Shown: in pieces, positions 22,979 to 34,500 of the stretch | How the letters are laid out: the number at the start of each line of letters is the position of its first letter | How positions within the stretch are numbered: position 1 is the stretch's first letter | Position numbers and translations under genes: made by a program | Source: Catenaria anguillulae PL171 | Lineage: Eukaryota; Blastocladiomycota; Blastocladiomycetes; Blastocladiales; Catenariaceae | Length of the DNA stretch: 64,000 bases | NCBI GenBank assembly: GCA_002102555.1 | Contig: MCFL01000003.1 | Location: forward strand, 372,001 to 436,000 | Direction: 5' to 3' | Notes under the pieces: model-generated | Told to the model about the DNA's origin: nothing | The model's database searches: none | Seen by the model: the letters and a program-made list of their open reading frames with translations, nothing else

Positions 22979-23674
22979 ATGGCACCGCCAAATCCTCAGG
23001 CGACGCAGCAGCAACAACAGCAACCCCTCGCGCCGCCTCCGCCGCCCGCGCGTTCATCGACCATGCCTCCTCCCTCCAACCCCGCATCCGCAAATGCACC
23101 TCCACCGACCCCATCTGCCGTGCTCCTGTCCACCACTGCGCGATCCGCAACCCTCCCACCACAGTCTGCCATGTACCCGGGCCCCACAACCTCGTCTTCA
23201 TCTGCACCACCACCCCAGCAACAGCAGCAACAAGCGCCACAAGATCCAGACAAACTCCTTGGCAAACGCCGCCTCACCGACCTCATTGCCCAAATCGATC
23301 CAACATACAAGGTGGACGCCGACGTGACGGACCTGCTCATGGAACTGGCTGACGAATTCATCGAATCCACCACTCGCTTTGCGTGTGACCTGGCAAAGCA
23401 TCGCAAGGGCGACACGCTCGAGGTCAGGGACGTGCAGCTGTACCTCGAGTCGCATTACAAGATGCGTATTCCGGGCTTTTTTGCCGGCGCGTCGGGAGAG
23501 ACGTTGGATGTCAATGCGTTTAAGAGGAGGCAGATGGTTACGCAGATGCAGGCCCAGCCGGCGTTGCCGCATAATACCAGGGTCGCCAGTGTGAAGAAGG
23601 CCGTATTTGATGAGAATGTGCGCAAGGAAAAGGTCAGGGAGAAGGCCAAGGAGAAGGAAGGTGCTGGGAGTTAG
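22979..23674 (+). CDS. TAF12: TFIID/SAGA subunit TAF12
   Basis: Single exon of 231 residues. A Pro/Gln-rich N-terminus (two poly-Gln runs) precedes the histone-fold domain starting about residue 95: KRRLTDLIAQIDPTYKVDADVTDLLMELADEFIE..., then HRKGDTLEVRDVQLYLESHY, the signature of TAF12 (H2B-like, pairs with TAF4 or Ada1). The end of the domain runs into a basic tail (VREKAKEKE). The start at 22979 is the only ATG before the Gln runs in frame. TAF12 acts in the nucleus as a core subunit of TFIID and SAGA. Confidence 0.93.
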   Translation: MAPPNPQATQQQQQQPLAPPPPPARSSTMPPPSNPASANAPPPTPSAVLLSTTARSATLPPQSAMYPGPTTSSSSAPPPQQQQQQAPQDPDKLLGKRRLTDLIAQIDPTYKVDADVTDLLMELADEFIESTTRFACDLAKHRKGDTLEVRDVQLYLESHYKMRIPGFFAGASGETLDVNAFKRRQMVTQMQAQPALPHNTRVASVKKAVFDENVRKEKVREKAKEKEGAGS

Positions 23675-23819
23675 AGATGGTTTGTCAGGTTTGACTTGGT
23701 TCAGTCACACCATAATTCATATATATACCGCAAGCTTTTGTTCTATTCATTTCGCCACGCATGACCCTCAAGATCATGCTTGACATGCTCGCTATGGATA
23801 CGTGAGCGTTGAACAACAC

Positions 23820-25792
23820 TTACCACTCAATGTGCCACCCCATGTCCCAGAAGCCAATCTCCAACAAGGTCGCCTTCCTAAATGTGTCCACCAAAACCTC
23901 GACCCGCTTGGGTGCATGCCACACCCCATACTCAATTGCCAAGCGCTCAATCAACACCTCACCTTCACGACACGCCTGCTGGTAATCGTCGGCCGCGTAG
24001 TTTTCGATCCACTTCCAGTACGGGTTCTGCGCATGGTCCTTGACCGTGGCTGCCGACCCATTCAAGTTGACGGCAATTTCGCCATACCCAAACAGACACG
24101 GCGCAAGCGCCGCACGCAAATCAAGCAAGTCGCCCGACATGCCACGATCCAACGTGAAGCGCGTGTAGGCCATGTTTGCACGCGCCTCGGGAAGCTGCAT
24201 CAGGTCGGCCTTTGCGATCCCCCACTCGGCGCAATAGTCAATGTGCAGCTGGGACTCGCGGCCAATGTGGCAAATGATTTCCGCGGAAAACAACACGTCG
24301 GCCATGGTGTGTGCCTTGTAGGCGGCGAGAGCGTTGCATCGCGCAAAATGCGTCAGGAACAGGTAGTCTTGCTGCAAATAGTGCTTGAAGGAGGCAACGG
24401 GCAAGGTGCCGTTGCCCATGCCAAGCACAAAGCGGTGGTTGGTGTAGTCGTGCTGTATGTGTGGTTGGTGGAATTGGATGCCAACCAGGCAAGTAAGTCG
24501 AGAGCCAGTCATTCTGGACGACAAAAAAAAAAAAAAAATGGAACGTACCCATTCTTGAGAGCAGGCATTCTTGAGCAGCGCCAAAAACGACCGTGGCGTC
24601 GACAAAATGCTGGCCTCCCGCCGCCACCCGATCCCCGTCAACGCCAAAACCTTGCCCGCTTGCTCGTCCTTGCCGTTCTTGTTCAAGTCGCCAGTGGGAG
24701 CGCCACCGCTGGCCGTCACCATCTCTTGCTCGGGCACATCCACATCGCCCGCCTCCAGCGCGCTCATGTGCGTGGCAAACCCGTGATTCAGCGGGCCATG
24801 CCCCTTGCCAAGCGCCTCACACGCCGCCTGAATCGCACGGTGCGTGAACGCAATGGCCTTCCTGACGGCCTCCCGTACAACGTCGCCCTGCTTGGCCTCG
24901 GGCACACTTGCCTTTGGCGTGCGTGCAAGCACGGCTGTGATGGCTGCCGACAAGGTGCACCCAGTGCCGTGGGTCGACGAGGTACGAATGCGTGGCACGC
25001 AAAACTGCGTGACCTGATCGGCGGCCACGTCCAGCAGCACGTCCATGCAAACGGAGTCATTGGATGTGTCGGCATCAGACACGGGCGCGAGCGTGGCGCG
25101 ATCCAGCGGCAAGTGCCCGCCCTTGACCAGGACGTACTTTGCGCCGCCGAGCTTGCCAAGCTTGCGTGCGGCTTGGATCATGTCCTGGATCGACCCAATC
25201 TTGTGCACCTCGGGGTTTCCGCCCGCTGCAACCGCAAGCATGCGCTCGGCTTCGGGCAAGTTTGGCGTGATGATATCGGCCACGGGCACAAGTTCCGTGA
25301 CGAGCGCGCGCGTTGCGTCGGGGGCAAGCAGCGGGTCACCCGATGTGGCCACCATCACGGGATCCACCGTGATCCATGTGGACGAGCGGGCAGCAGCGAG
25401 CGATTTGGACACGACGTGGATCACGTCGGCAGACGCCAGCATGCCCGTTTTCAAGGCATCCACGCCCAGGTCCGACGTCACCGAAGTCCATTGCGCAGTG
25501 ATGAAATCGGTTGGCACCGCGTGCACGGATTGCACGCCGAGGGTGTTTTGCGCCGTGAGTGCCGTGAGGACTGTGGGGGGGGGGCAAGCAATTCCGGGAC
25601 GTGGCGTGGGGTGTGAGTGGATACAAGTATGGACGGGTGACGACGAGTGCCCTGGAACGGCGTACCGGACATGCCGTAAGCGGACAGTGCGGCAAATGTC
25701 TTGAGATCGGCTTGGATTCCTGCGCCGCCGCCAGAGTCGGAGCCAGCAACCGTCAAGGCGCGGGGCGGCAAGGAGGACGTCTGCATCGTCAT
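23820..25792 (-). CDS. THI20: Bifunctional HMP/HMP-P kinase and TenA thiaminase II (THI20-like)
   Basis: Three exons (25666-25792, 24549-25570, 23820-24452) give 593 residues. Residues 1-300 are ThiD-like: [16 protein letters not shown] for substrate binding, [23 protein letters not shown], and the anion-hole [15 protein letters not shown] linker with an [11 protein letters not shown]-like stretch leads to a TenA domain from about residue 385: [21 protein letters not shown], and [10 protein letters not shown] with the catalytic cysteine. It phosphorylates hydroxymethylpyrimidine to its diphosphate for thiamine synthesis, and the TenA part salvages pyrimidine from degraded thiamine. The fusion order matches yeast Thi20. 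Intron 2 carries a 16-T run near its donor. It converges with TAF12, leaving 145 bp. Confidence 0.93.
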
Positions 25793-26263
25793 GGTTGCGT
25801 TTGCGTGGCCAGAATGAAAAACAAATCCGGAACGATGATAGAGGCAAAGGGAGAGGGAGCAAGAAAGGATGTGCGAGACAGGTCAAGGCGGCTACTTGAA
25901 CACTCAAGAGAATGAACTGTGCGAACTTTCCTCGCCCAGAAGCAAGGGTGCCCAGCATTCGTACCCCTGATTCGTTTCTCCGTCCCGCATTCCCTCCTAC
26001 ATAGATAGCCCTTCCTTCCCTCGTTGGGTTACTGTTGGGATCTTCGGGGCCATGTTCGGGTCCGTTCGGGGCAAGTTTGTCCGAGAAACACGTCACAGTG
26101 TTTCAGGAAGCTTTGGCTGCATGTGTCCGAACGATTCACAAGGAGTGTGGCAGGGAGCACATACATTCAGTTCATTGACAGAATATTGGTACAATATGGT
26201 ACATATGACATGCCGGGTGGGTATCGAAACTATGTCAACAAGCTCGAAGATAAGAAACGTGTT
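25793..26263. other. Intergenic, no gene seen
   Basis: About 470 bp between the THI20-like start and the stop of the next minus-strand gene; expected to hold the THI20 promoter. No thiamine-riboswitch-like element was recognised in it or in the THI20 introns. Confidence 0.35.
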
Positions 26264-27541
26264 CTACAGAAACGCCTCGCCTGCGGCCATCTCGGAATAC
26301 ATTGGCGGCGGCGACCTCAAGGCCCGGAGCGCATGGTATACCTCTCGCACAGCAAGCACGGCCACCTCGGGCAAGTCGCCGGCTTGCACGTCGCGATCCG
26401 CAACAAACCCGACTGGTGGCGCGCCATCCCCGGCCATAGATAGCGCGGCATTCTCCTCCACCAATCCCGCAAACCTCGCGACCACCGCCTTGAGCGCATC
26501 CACAGGTGCCGCCATGGCGCTCGTCACATCGACATCGATCCCACCGCTGACCACGCACTGTACCAATCCCTCGGCAATGGTCGCTGGTGCCCCGCGCGCG
26601 CTGCCAGCACTTTGAAACGACTGCGTTGACATGGGCGACGCAGGAGGTACGCGTCCAAACTCGGTTTCGGTCATGCCCGACACACCGGCAGGTGCGTGTG
26701 GATCCACACCAATTTCAGCCAGCGCCACCACGATCCACGCACGCGCGTCGCGCGCAGCGCACCATTGCGCGTACTCGCGGTCGAGCGGCGAGTCGGGCAA
26801 GAGCATGGCGTGCGGCTTGACGGGCGGCGTATTTGGTGGTGGTGTGAGAGTTGTTGTTGATGACGAAAAGGACGAAGCCGTGGGGGACCGGTGCAACGAG
26901 CGGGATCGAGACCGGCGGCCAGGAAAGTGGGTTGGAATGGTCAAATGGGACGAGTGGGTGGACCGAGAAGAGGAGATTCGAATGGCAGAAAGAGATTGAA
27001 AGAGGCGCGAAAGGGAGGTCCAGCGCGAGGACAATGGTTTTCGGGTGGTGGGTGCTGGCGGTGCTGTGTGATCGTCGGGTATTGGAATGTCATAGGATAC
27101 GGGGGACGATGGCAGGTATTGCGGTAGTGAACTACGAGGAGGAGATGCAGTGTCGATTGTAATGGCGGGTGGTGGTGGCGGGACAGGTGGAAGCGTCAGG
27201 CCGGCCGGAAGGGTAACCACTGTTTGTCCAGGCTGTGTGTCCACGACAACTTGGGCAGATGAGGCAGCTCCTGGGCTTGCTGCTGCTTGCTGCGTAATAC
27301 CGCGTCGAGAGCGCGGGCCAACAAGGGCAGCCAGGCCGCACGTGAACCAAGTGAGCGGAGATGATTGGGCCAGCGAAGCGAGAAACGAGCCGCCTGCTGG
27401 AAGCTGGACGGCGGGTGCTGGAGCTGGTCTCGATGTCGCTTCGGCGGCCACGGTCCAGGAAGGCGGTCGATCGTCCGTTACATGGCCAGCGGCCGCGGTG
27501 GTGGGAACGGGAACGAGCGGAATAATGTGGGACGGCGGCAT
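26264..27541 (-). CDS. Ser/Pro-rich protein of unknown function
   Basis: A frame of about 425 codons ending at 26264. The likely start is the ATG at 27541, although a cttccacag just before it could instead be a splice acceptor for a longer N-terminus. The sequence is Pro/Ser/Thr-rich with one moderately hydrophobic stretch (PLTWFTCGLAALVG), a basic Ser/Arg block (GRRSRSRSLHRS) and a more ordered C-terminal 150 residues with alternating helical segments (CAARDARAWIVVALAEIGV, VDALKAVVARFAGLVEE). No family recognised. Confidence 0.55.
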   Translation of the reverse strand: MPPSHIIPLVPVPTTAAAGHVTDDRPPSWTVAAEATSRPAPAPAVQLPAGGSFLASLAQSSPLTWFTCGLAALVGPRSRRGITQQAAASPGAASSAQVVVDTQPGQTVVTLPAGLTLPPVPPPPPAITIDTASPPRSSLPQYLPSSPVSYDIPIPDDHTAPPAPTTRKPLSSRWTSLSRLFQSLSAIRISSSRSTHSSHLTIPTHFPGRRSRSRSLHRSPTASSFSSSTTTLTPPPNTPPVKPHAMLLPDSPLDREYAQWCAARDARAWIVVALAEIGVDPHAPAGVSGMTETEFGRVPPASPMSTQSFQSAGSARGAPATIAEGLVQCVVSGGIDVDVTSAMAAPVDALKAVVARFAGLVEENAALSMAGDGAPPVGFVADRDVQAGDLPEVAVLAVREVYHALRALRSPPPMYSEMAAGEAFL

Positions 27542-28241
27542 CTGTGGAAGAATTGTCAGCGGCAGCGATAGGCAGTCAGTACAGACACGCATCCAAAGCA
27601 CACAGGATATCAATACATCTCCCGAGAACGGCGCATGCATTCGCTTTGCCCACAAATCTACCCTGCGAGGGTGAGGGCGAGCGAGTGTGCGCCGCTCGGT
27701 CGGGGTTCCGACCGTTCCGTGGACGAGGGGAACAGCAGTGCACGGTACATTTTACTACATGGTCATCAAGAATTTCACTGCGGATGCTGCAGGAGAGTCT
27801 CGGCATCGACGAATACATGCATGGTGACTTGAAGAGCTTCGCCGCCAAAGCCCAAGAGCAACAACCAGAGCAACTACCGACATATATCATGCAAGGAGTG
27901 GGGACGTGCGGACGTGCAAACCATTCGCCGAAGTGTTGTCTCGAAGGCGGCTTCTGGAACATGGCTGCAGGCTTCGCGATCAAGCGATGCCATCACTCGC
28001 TGCTGTGTGCGCCTGCAGCAACCCTGCCACACATGCCTTCCGGGCTATGTCTTGCCTTGCAATTGTCCTCAGGCTGGACCGCTCTAGTCGGTGCTGGAGC
28101 GAGTGCGACCGTGCTCTGCTCCTTTCATTGCTTGGCGCTGTAGTGAAGAGTATACTTGTGCAACAATACATGGGCAGACAGGACAAAAACAATCCAAAAC
28201 ACTAACGAAATATGACACACTCCAAACAACTCTAACCAGGC
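27542..28241. other. Intergenic, no gene seen
   Basis: About 700 bp between two minus-strand genes. Several overlapping frames up to 200 codons occur on both strands but none shows a domain or splice logic. Confidence 0.4.
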
Positions 28242-29774
28242 TCATTGCACCGACCCAGCAGTCGTCGCACTCAACGTGGCCTGATTCAAAGCCGCCTGCA
28301 GCTCCTCCTGCTGCATGCGCTGGAACTCTGGGTCCATCATCTGGTTGACAAACTGCAACAAGGTCATCTTCTTCTTCATCTTCTGCATCTGCTTTTGAAT
28401 CTCGTCCTCTTGGGCCTTGCGCGCACGCTCCACCTCCTCCTTGATCATCTGTGCCTCCTCTTCAAACTGCTTCTGGTACATCTGCGCATGACGCTGCAAC
28501 TCCAACTGCTGCTGCTGCTGATGCTGCAACGCAATCCGGGATGAGGTAGCCCCCAAGAGGCCGCGCAAGCCCGCACTGACGCCGCCACCCGATGCCGAAG
28601 CCGATTGCTTGGCACTCGACTCGGACTCTGCACGGCGCATTTCTTCGGCAAGGTGCTTGCGGTACTCGATCTGGCGCTCGGCAAACTTTGTGGGCACGTC
28701 GGCGCCCGCGTACGACTTGAGGATTGGGCGAACGTCCGGCACGCCCTTGAGCGCAATCATTTCCAGGAACGGGATGTAGTCCTTGAGCGAGCGCACGTTG
28801 GGCGACCCGTCCCAGCGCTCGAGCTTGATGGCATTGTCTGGTTGCTGCTTGAATGCAAGCTCGTCCCAGTCCATGACAATCACACGGCTCAAGTCGCGGT
28901 TGAGTTTGCTCAAGTCCTTGATGTACTCGCCGTCCTTGTAGGTAGTTGCGTCCTTGTACAGCCGGTACGTGATGGATTGGTACGTGTCGATGCGGTCAAT
29001 CAAGGGCTGCGCAGAAAAGCCCGGCATGCGCGTAAAGACGACAATTTCGTAGAATCGAGACAGGTAGCCGAGAAAGTAGTCGAGGTCGGGCCGCTTGGAC
29101 ACTCGCCACCCATGCTGCGCATCCCACGTCGGGTGAATCATGGTGTCGGTCAGGTTGATGACAAGCGTGTAGTCCTTTTGGTAGCCGGCGGGCAGCGGGT
29201 CTGGCAGCAGTTTATCGTATGTCGGGGCCGTGAATGAGTCGGTCCATTCCGAGAAGCGGCGCTTGATACGCTTGGCAATGGCCACGGGCGACATGGAGCC
29301 GTCAGCCTCGTCGGGAGCGCCAAATGCCCAGATACCGGCGCCAAAGAGGGTTGTGAACATGAAGATCACTGTGTACTTTTGTCCCGGCGGGAGGTCTTCG
29401 TCGAGCGATGACGACGACGACGATGAGGGTTTGCGTGCACGGTCGGGGGAGGCGGGGTCGGCAAACGGGTCGGCAGTCGAAGTCGAAGAGCTGGCAGCGG
29501 CGGCGGCAGGTGATCCTTCGGCATTCCGGGCGTCCTCGGCAGCAACCTTGGCGGTCTCGATTTTCCCGAGTAGTGTTTGCGCAGCAATACCCTCAGACAG
29601 TTTGCTATACTTGTCGGTTGGCTTGCTAGTGTTGAAGCGTGCTGGTTGGAGGTGCAGGTGGCGGGCAAACAAGGTGGCGGATGATGCGGCGACAGCTGAG
29701 GTCACACTGGAGCTCACGGACGGAGTTGGCCGCGCGAGAGCTGCAGACATGCGTGACACGGCGGTGCGGAACAT
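28242..29774 (-). CDS. TIM50: Mitochondrial import receptor subunit TIM50
   Basis: Single exon, 510 residues. The N-terminus is a mitochondrial presequence (MFRTAVSRMSAALARP, Arg-rich, no acidic residues), followed by a Ser-rich linker, one TM segment at about residue 135 (YTVIFMFTTLFGAGIWAFG) and an FCP1-like phosphatase fold. In that fold the catalytic DxDxT motif reads INLTDT, so the first aspartate is lost, as expected for TIM50, which binds presequences rather than dephosphorylating. Further family marks: HPTWDAQHGWRVSKRPDLDYFL and VIVMDWDELAFKQQPDNAI. A long Gln/Glu/Lys coiled-coil C-terminus extends beyond the usual TIM50 end. It acts in the TIM23 complex of the inner membrane. Confidence 0.93.
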   Translation of the reverse strand: MFRTAVSRMSAALARPTPSVSSSVTSAVAASSATLFARHLHLQPARFNTSKPTDKYSKLSEGIAAQTLLGKIETAKVAAEDARNAEGSPAAAAASSSTSTADPFADPASPDRARKPSSSSSSSLDEDLPPGQKYTVIFMFTTLFGAGIWAFGAPDEADGSMSPVAIAKRIKRRFSEWTDSFTAPTYDKLLPDPLPAGYQKDYTLVINLTDTMIHPTWDAQHGWRVSKRPDLDYFLGYLSRFYEIVVFTRMPGFSAQPLIDRIDTYQSITYRLYKDATTYKDGEYIKDLSKLNRDLSRVIVMDWDELAFKQQPDNAIKLERWDGSPNVRSLKDYIPFLEMIALKGVPDVRPILKSYAGADVPTKFAERQIEYRKHLAEEMRRAESESSAKQSASASGGGVSAGLRGLLGATSSRIALQHQQQQQLELQRHAQMYQKQFEEEAQMIKEEVERARKAQEDEIQKQMQKMKKKMTLLQFVNQMMDPEFQRMQQEELQAALNQATLSATTAGSVQ

Positions 29775-30237
29775 GACGAGGATAGCTGCGTTCGGATTGG
29801 ATAGAGTTGGGTTGGTGGGGGTCGTTCAGGGAACAGCTGGCGAGGGATCCTTGTCGAGCGCCAGTTGGTAGACCAACTCAAAACTACATGAAATGACTGC
29901 CAGGTCGATGGAACGAGGCGTTGCAGTGTGTTATGGCTAAGTATTTCGTAGCAGACCGCTCCGATGGCACATCATTCACGACAAATGTATCGTTTTGCTG
30001 GTTGTTGAGCTTTTTCTTGGATCTTCTCGCAGATCGAACTGACCGTCGATCGATTTAAGCAACCAGCTCCTTAACGGCAACGGCCACCACCATCCAGACC
30101 ACCACAAGCCGGTGTAAAGAAAAGACCTTGGTCATGTATGGCAAACGTTGGAATGAGAAGAGGTGGCAAGCATTGAGGGAATCGCAACGGATTGGAGTTG
30201 ACAAAATAATAACTGAACTGAACGGAGCGAGCGGCAC
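29775..30237. other. Intergenic, no gene seen
   Basis: About 460 bp between the TIM50 start and the stop of the p34 gene on the same strand. It should contain the TIM50 promoter; nothing else recognised. Confidence 0.35.
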
Positions 30238-31490
30238 CTAATCCTCCTCGTCACTCAGCCCAAAGGCTCTCCACAGTGACATGGCGGCCTGCTCAGCCAT
30301 GACCCGGCGCTGCTTGTCGGTGGCTCCTGCACCAATTTCTGCAAAGAATGAAGAAATGGGACATAATCGGATTCAAAAGTGGGTATTCGTAACGAAACAA
30401 AGCAACGCACGTACCCCTCATTCTCGCAAACTCGGCAAAGAGACCTTCCAAATCCGCTTCTTCTGAGCCATCCTTGCCATCTTCATGAGATCCTCCGCCC
30501 AGAAACGCAGAAAAGGGTGTAGCAAGCGCTGGGTCGTCGTCAGTAGGTGAAGAAGCCCGAATGTAGTCACCATACTCAGCGTCCTCCTCGCCGCTCTCAG
30601 CATCACCTGGCTCGCTTGTTTGCATGTTTGAATCCCGCGTAGGTGTTCCGCCAGCCCGCTGCGGGGCCCTGGCATCTTGGAAGGCATCCACTTGGTCATC
30701 CTGACTAACATCACTCTCTTGATCAGTGTCGTCGTCGTGGACACCGTTGGATCCACGGCCAAGGACTCGCATGGATTGCCACATGGTAGCCTCCAGGGCT
30801 TCCACCATGCGCTCGACACCTACGCGGTCCCAACGATCTGCCAAAGCATACATATGTTAAACCAACATTTCAGCATACGCACCAAGGACTAAGGATTAGG
30901 ATTGAAGACATGCATGGCTGAGTACCTTCCCCCTCAGTTGCCTTCCAATGAATCAGTTCAAAACCGTGCTCCATGGCCAAGTGTCCGAGTTCCCAATCCG
31001 ACTCGTGCTCGCCATCGGTGCCCATGCTAACAATCAACTTGCATTCGACATCAGGCAGGTCCTTGAGCAAATCTTGCAACGGGCTCGTGCTTGAAGCGTC
31101 GGCCAGGGGCGTGTCAAGGAGTAGACAAATGGCTTCGGCCGCGTTGATCGTGTCGGTGAAGTGGTACGACGGGTGGGTGTCGAGGCGGACGGCAGAGACT
31201 AGTGCATTGTAGTACTTTGTGGCCACCGTGAAGGCCAGGGCCGGGTTTCCCGGTTGGGCGGATGGATCGGCTGACCACTTTTCTGCCAGAGAGTCAGTGA
31301 AGGTGGTCCACAGTTGGTCAAGGCGCGTTACGGACTCAGGTGGCGGCGAGGATGCAACGGGAATGACGGCAAGGATGCTGGCGCCAGATTCGGCGGCGGT
31401 GGCGGCGTGTTGCGCAGAGTTATCGGAGCATAACATGATGAGGTGAGTCTGACGTTCATGGGCCACTACGGACCGAATCGCCGGGAACAT
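30238..31490 (-). CDS. Alpha/gamma-adaptin-binding protein p34 (AAGAB / IRC6 family)
   Basis: Three exons (30926-31490, 30415-30837, 30238-30338) join in phase to give 362 residues. The N-terminal half has a small-GTPase-like fold pattern ending with MEHGFELIHW. The family signature follows across intron 1: DRWDRVGVERMVEALEATMWQSM, then an acidic disordered linker. The C-terminal helix across intron 2 reads DKQRRVMAEQAAMSLWRAFG and ends in DEED, matching the conserved p34 C-terminus. AAGAB chaperones assembly of AP-1 and AP-2 clathrin adaptors in the cytosol. The start could instead be the in-frame ATG at 31523, adding 11 residues. The gene lies head to head with nephrocystin-4. Confidence 0.8.
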
Positions 31491-31561
31491 CTTGACACGG
31501 GCGACCCTTCGCGAGGCTCTCATGTACACAAGTCAGCTGTGCCGATCCTCGGCTGTCTGCC
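31491..31561. promoter_or_regulatory. Very short divergent promoter region
   Basis: Only 71 bp separate the proposed start codons of the p34 gene (minus) and nephrocystin-4 (plus); if the upstream p34 ATG at 31523 is used the gap is 38 bp. The promoters must be shared or lie inside the opposite coding sequence. No TATA-like element is evident. Confidence 0.4.
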
Positions 31562-34500
31562 ATGCTTGTTCCCATCATCCATCATCGGACCGCTTCCAAC
31601 GCAAACACAGCACCGAACGCATCATGCACGTACATCGTCTCGGCCGCTCTGAAATCAATCGCAATTGCAATGCACTCTCCTTTCCACCCCAGTCGCCGCT
31701 CCCATCCCTCACCCGAGCGGCGCCCACCGTCGCCAACATCCCCGTCAACAGTGCTCGCAAGGCGCGAGCAAGTAGGATCACAAGCCCGCGAGCAGGCCCG
31801 ACGCTTCATCAACCATGTGAAAAGCAAGACTCCCTTGCCATACCCATCGCCTAAAGCAGAAGCCAGCGCGGCCGAAGATGCTCTTCTCACGTTCAGCGCT
31901 TGCGCAATCCGCGGCTTGCCGTTGCCCGACCAAGCGTGGGATGTGGTCGCCATGGGAAGCAGCCATGGGAACGCAGAAACCGCGACAGAGACGGAAAGTG
32001 TCCTGAGCGGAATGGGAACGAGCGACAGGGACGCGTATTTGGCGTCCAAGCATTTCGATCCGCTTGACGAGTACTTTGACCTTGGGCGTACGTATGATGG
32101 GGAACCAGTGACGGGCGAAGCAAGGCTAACAGTCCCCGAATGGTGTCGTGCCATGATGGGGACGGGAGGCGGAGCAGGATTGGCTGTGCTCGGCGTGACG
32201 TGGTCCTGGTTTGATACGCTCGCCGGGCGGCCGTTTGGCGAGTCGCACACAATTCCATTGGCGTTGATTGCCGACCCTGCGTTACACGACGTTGTACAGC
32301 TCACTGTGGTACGCACATCTTGTGCTTTCCGCCGACAAAGGGTGTCACTCAAATCGTCATCATTGTGCCATCATCATGATGCTTTGAAAACAGAAAGCAA
32401 ATGGAAATCTTCCCGTCCTGGTGCATCAATCGCCGCCCATGTCCTTTGACATCCCAGAGCACCTGCTGTACTCGCTCATGTCGCCCAACATGCGATCAAA
32501 CTACCTCATTGCAGAATTTCATGTCACTGGGCACAAGCGCATCGTTTCCCTCGGCTGGTGCCCGATTCCCGTGCAGGGACTGACCTCGAAACCCGTCGAA
32601 CGCAACACGCCTATTTACCGTGGCACACCTCGAGTCTTGCTTGCTCTCGAGCCCCCATTTGACCTGCCTCAACCAACCATGACCCCCATCTCTGGCGCCG
32701 CATTGTCTTTCCGCCTGTCCACTGAAAGCAACGGCATCTCGGATCTATCCCAATTCTTCCATTCAAACACCTTCCTCAACAACATCAATCCGGTGTATCC
32801 CGTGCTGAACCAGGTTACCTTGGAATCCATCCAAGTCTCGTTCTGTAATTCCACCAACGCTGGTAAGCGCAGGGACTCACTGGAATCAAAGTTAGCCGAA
32901 ACCATTGCGGCCTTGTACCACCGCTCGTTACCATCTGGCGATTCCACGTCAAGTGAGGACTTTGCAATTCAAGAAAAGCGTTTGTGCATCGGTTTACACA
33001 ACCAGCACAAGTTTGTTGGGAAGGTTACCCGCGTGTTTGCCGCCAACGAATCGCTCGAGGATGGATCGCTTGTGTTTGCCGACGTCTTCTTGTCGGATGT
33101 CTTTGTGGACCCTACCTTGACGCTGTTGGTGTGGATGGAATATCAAGTCAAGCACACGTGGATCGTTGCTGGCTGGGGAATGATTCCCACGACACGACTA
33201 CCTCAGTACTCGGGTACGTTCTTCGACATCCGCCCTGGCCCCAGGATATTGGTATTGATGTCGCTTGTCAATAGACTCTTTTCGCATTGACTTGCATTCA
33301 ACCACATTTCTTCCGGATCGGCTTTCTTTCTCGCACGAGTCGACCTTTCTGACCTTGGATACCGTCATTGAAGTTTACGGCCGTGCGTGAATTCCAAAGC
33401 ATTCATTTCCAAAATTCCTCTGACACGTACTTTCCTTTTGGCATTCCCAGTTCCTCCGAGTCCTTCAAAGCCCAAACCCGCGGCTATAGCTCCGCCCGCT
33501 CCGACGATTGAACCTCCGCCAAAGCCCGATAACCCCGAACCTTCTCAGCCGTCACACCAATCCCTGGCTGATCATGAAAGCAAGGGCACCATTCCTGCAT
33601 CCACGGAGCAGCTTGAAGACGGCAACGTCGACCCAACGCCATCAAAACCCATTCAGCCCGACCCACCACTCGACTCGGGCATCCTTTATCCTCGTCCAGA
33701 ACCCAGGTCGCTCCTCGGATTGTCACGCTCTCACCTCGCACGACTTCTCTCTGCGCGGTTCCCGCTCTCAACGGCACTCAGCCCGACCGAGCGGCCGGGC
33801 AACACGTCGTTGGATGCCGAGTCACGCGATACGCGCACAGTGAATCGTATCTCGCTCTTGTTTTTGGCGTTTGCACCGGCGACAGCCTCTCGAATGGTGG
33901 TGCCAGATCATGTCCGACTTGATTTCACGTTTTACACATTTGCGCCTGTCAGCACGACGGCTTTGTTGCTTGCTGGTGCCGACCCGGCCGATCGACATGC
34001 TCCCACGGTATTGCAACATCTCGATGCTCCGTACGACGGTCACTTGGAGCAGTATACGGTGGATGTTGCAGAAGAGATACCAGCGGCTGGCCTCCATTCT
34101 GGTCCCCATTCGGTTCCACCTTCATCGTTTGCGCATTACTTATCCACCTCGTCGCTCGCCATTCATGTCTGGGACGTGTCGACTGGCCACTTCATTGGGC
34201 GTGGCCAAGTCCCACTTTCTGGACTGCTGCGACATGGGCGGGGTCGATCCACCGAGGTGCACGCTGTTCCCATTGGCGACCCGCATGTGGGCAGTAACGC
34301 CGTGCTGGGGACCCTATACTTGACCATGGAAAATCTCGGAGAGTTACCATCATCGTCTGATGGTGGGGCGGGTGTGCGGTTGACGTGGGCCGATATCTTC
34401 AACACTCGATACTCGACCAATCGTGTGGGCGATTTCAGGCAGCACTTGGCCCGCAGGAACAAGATCGCACCGATGGTGGCCAAGTTGACACAGTCAGTTG

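Noticed and set aside
23802-25616. Antisense 604-codon frame over the THI20-like gene
   Set aside because: His/Arg/Gly-rich translation with no domain, explained by codon bias of the well-supported gene on the other strand.
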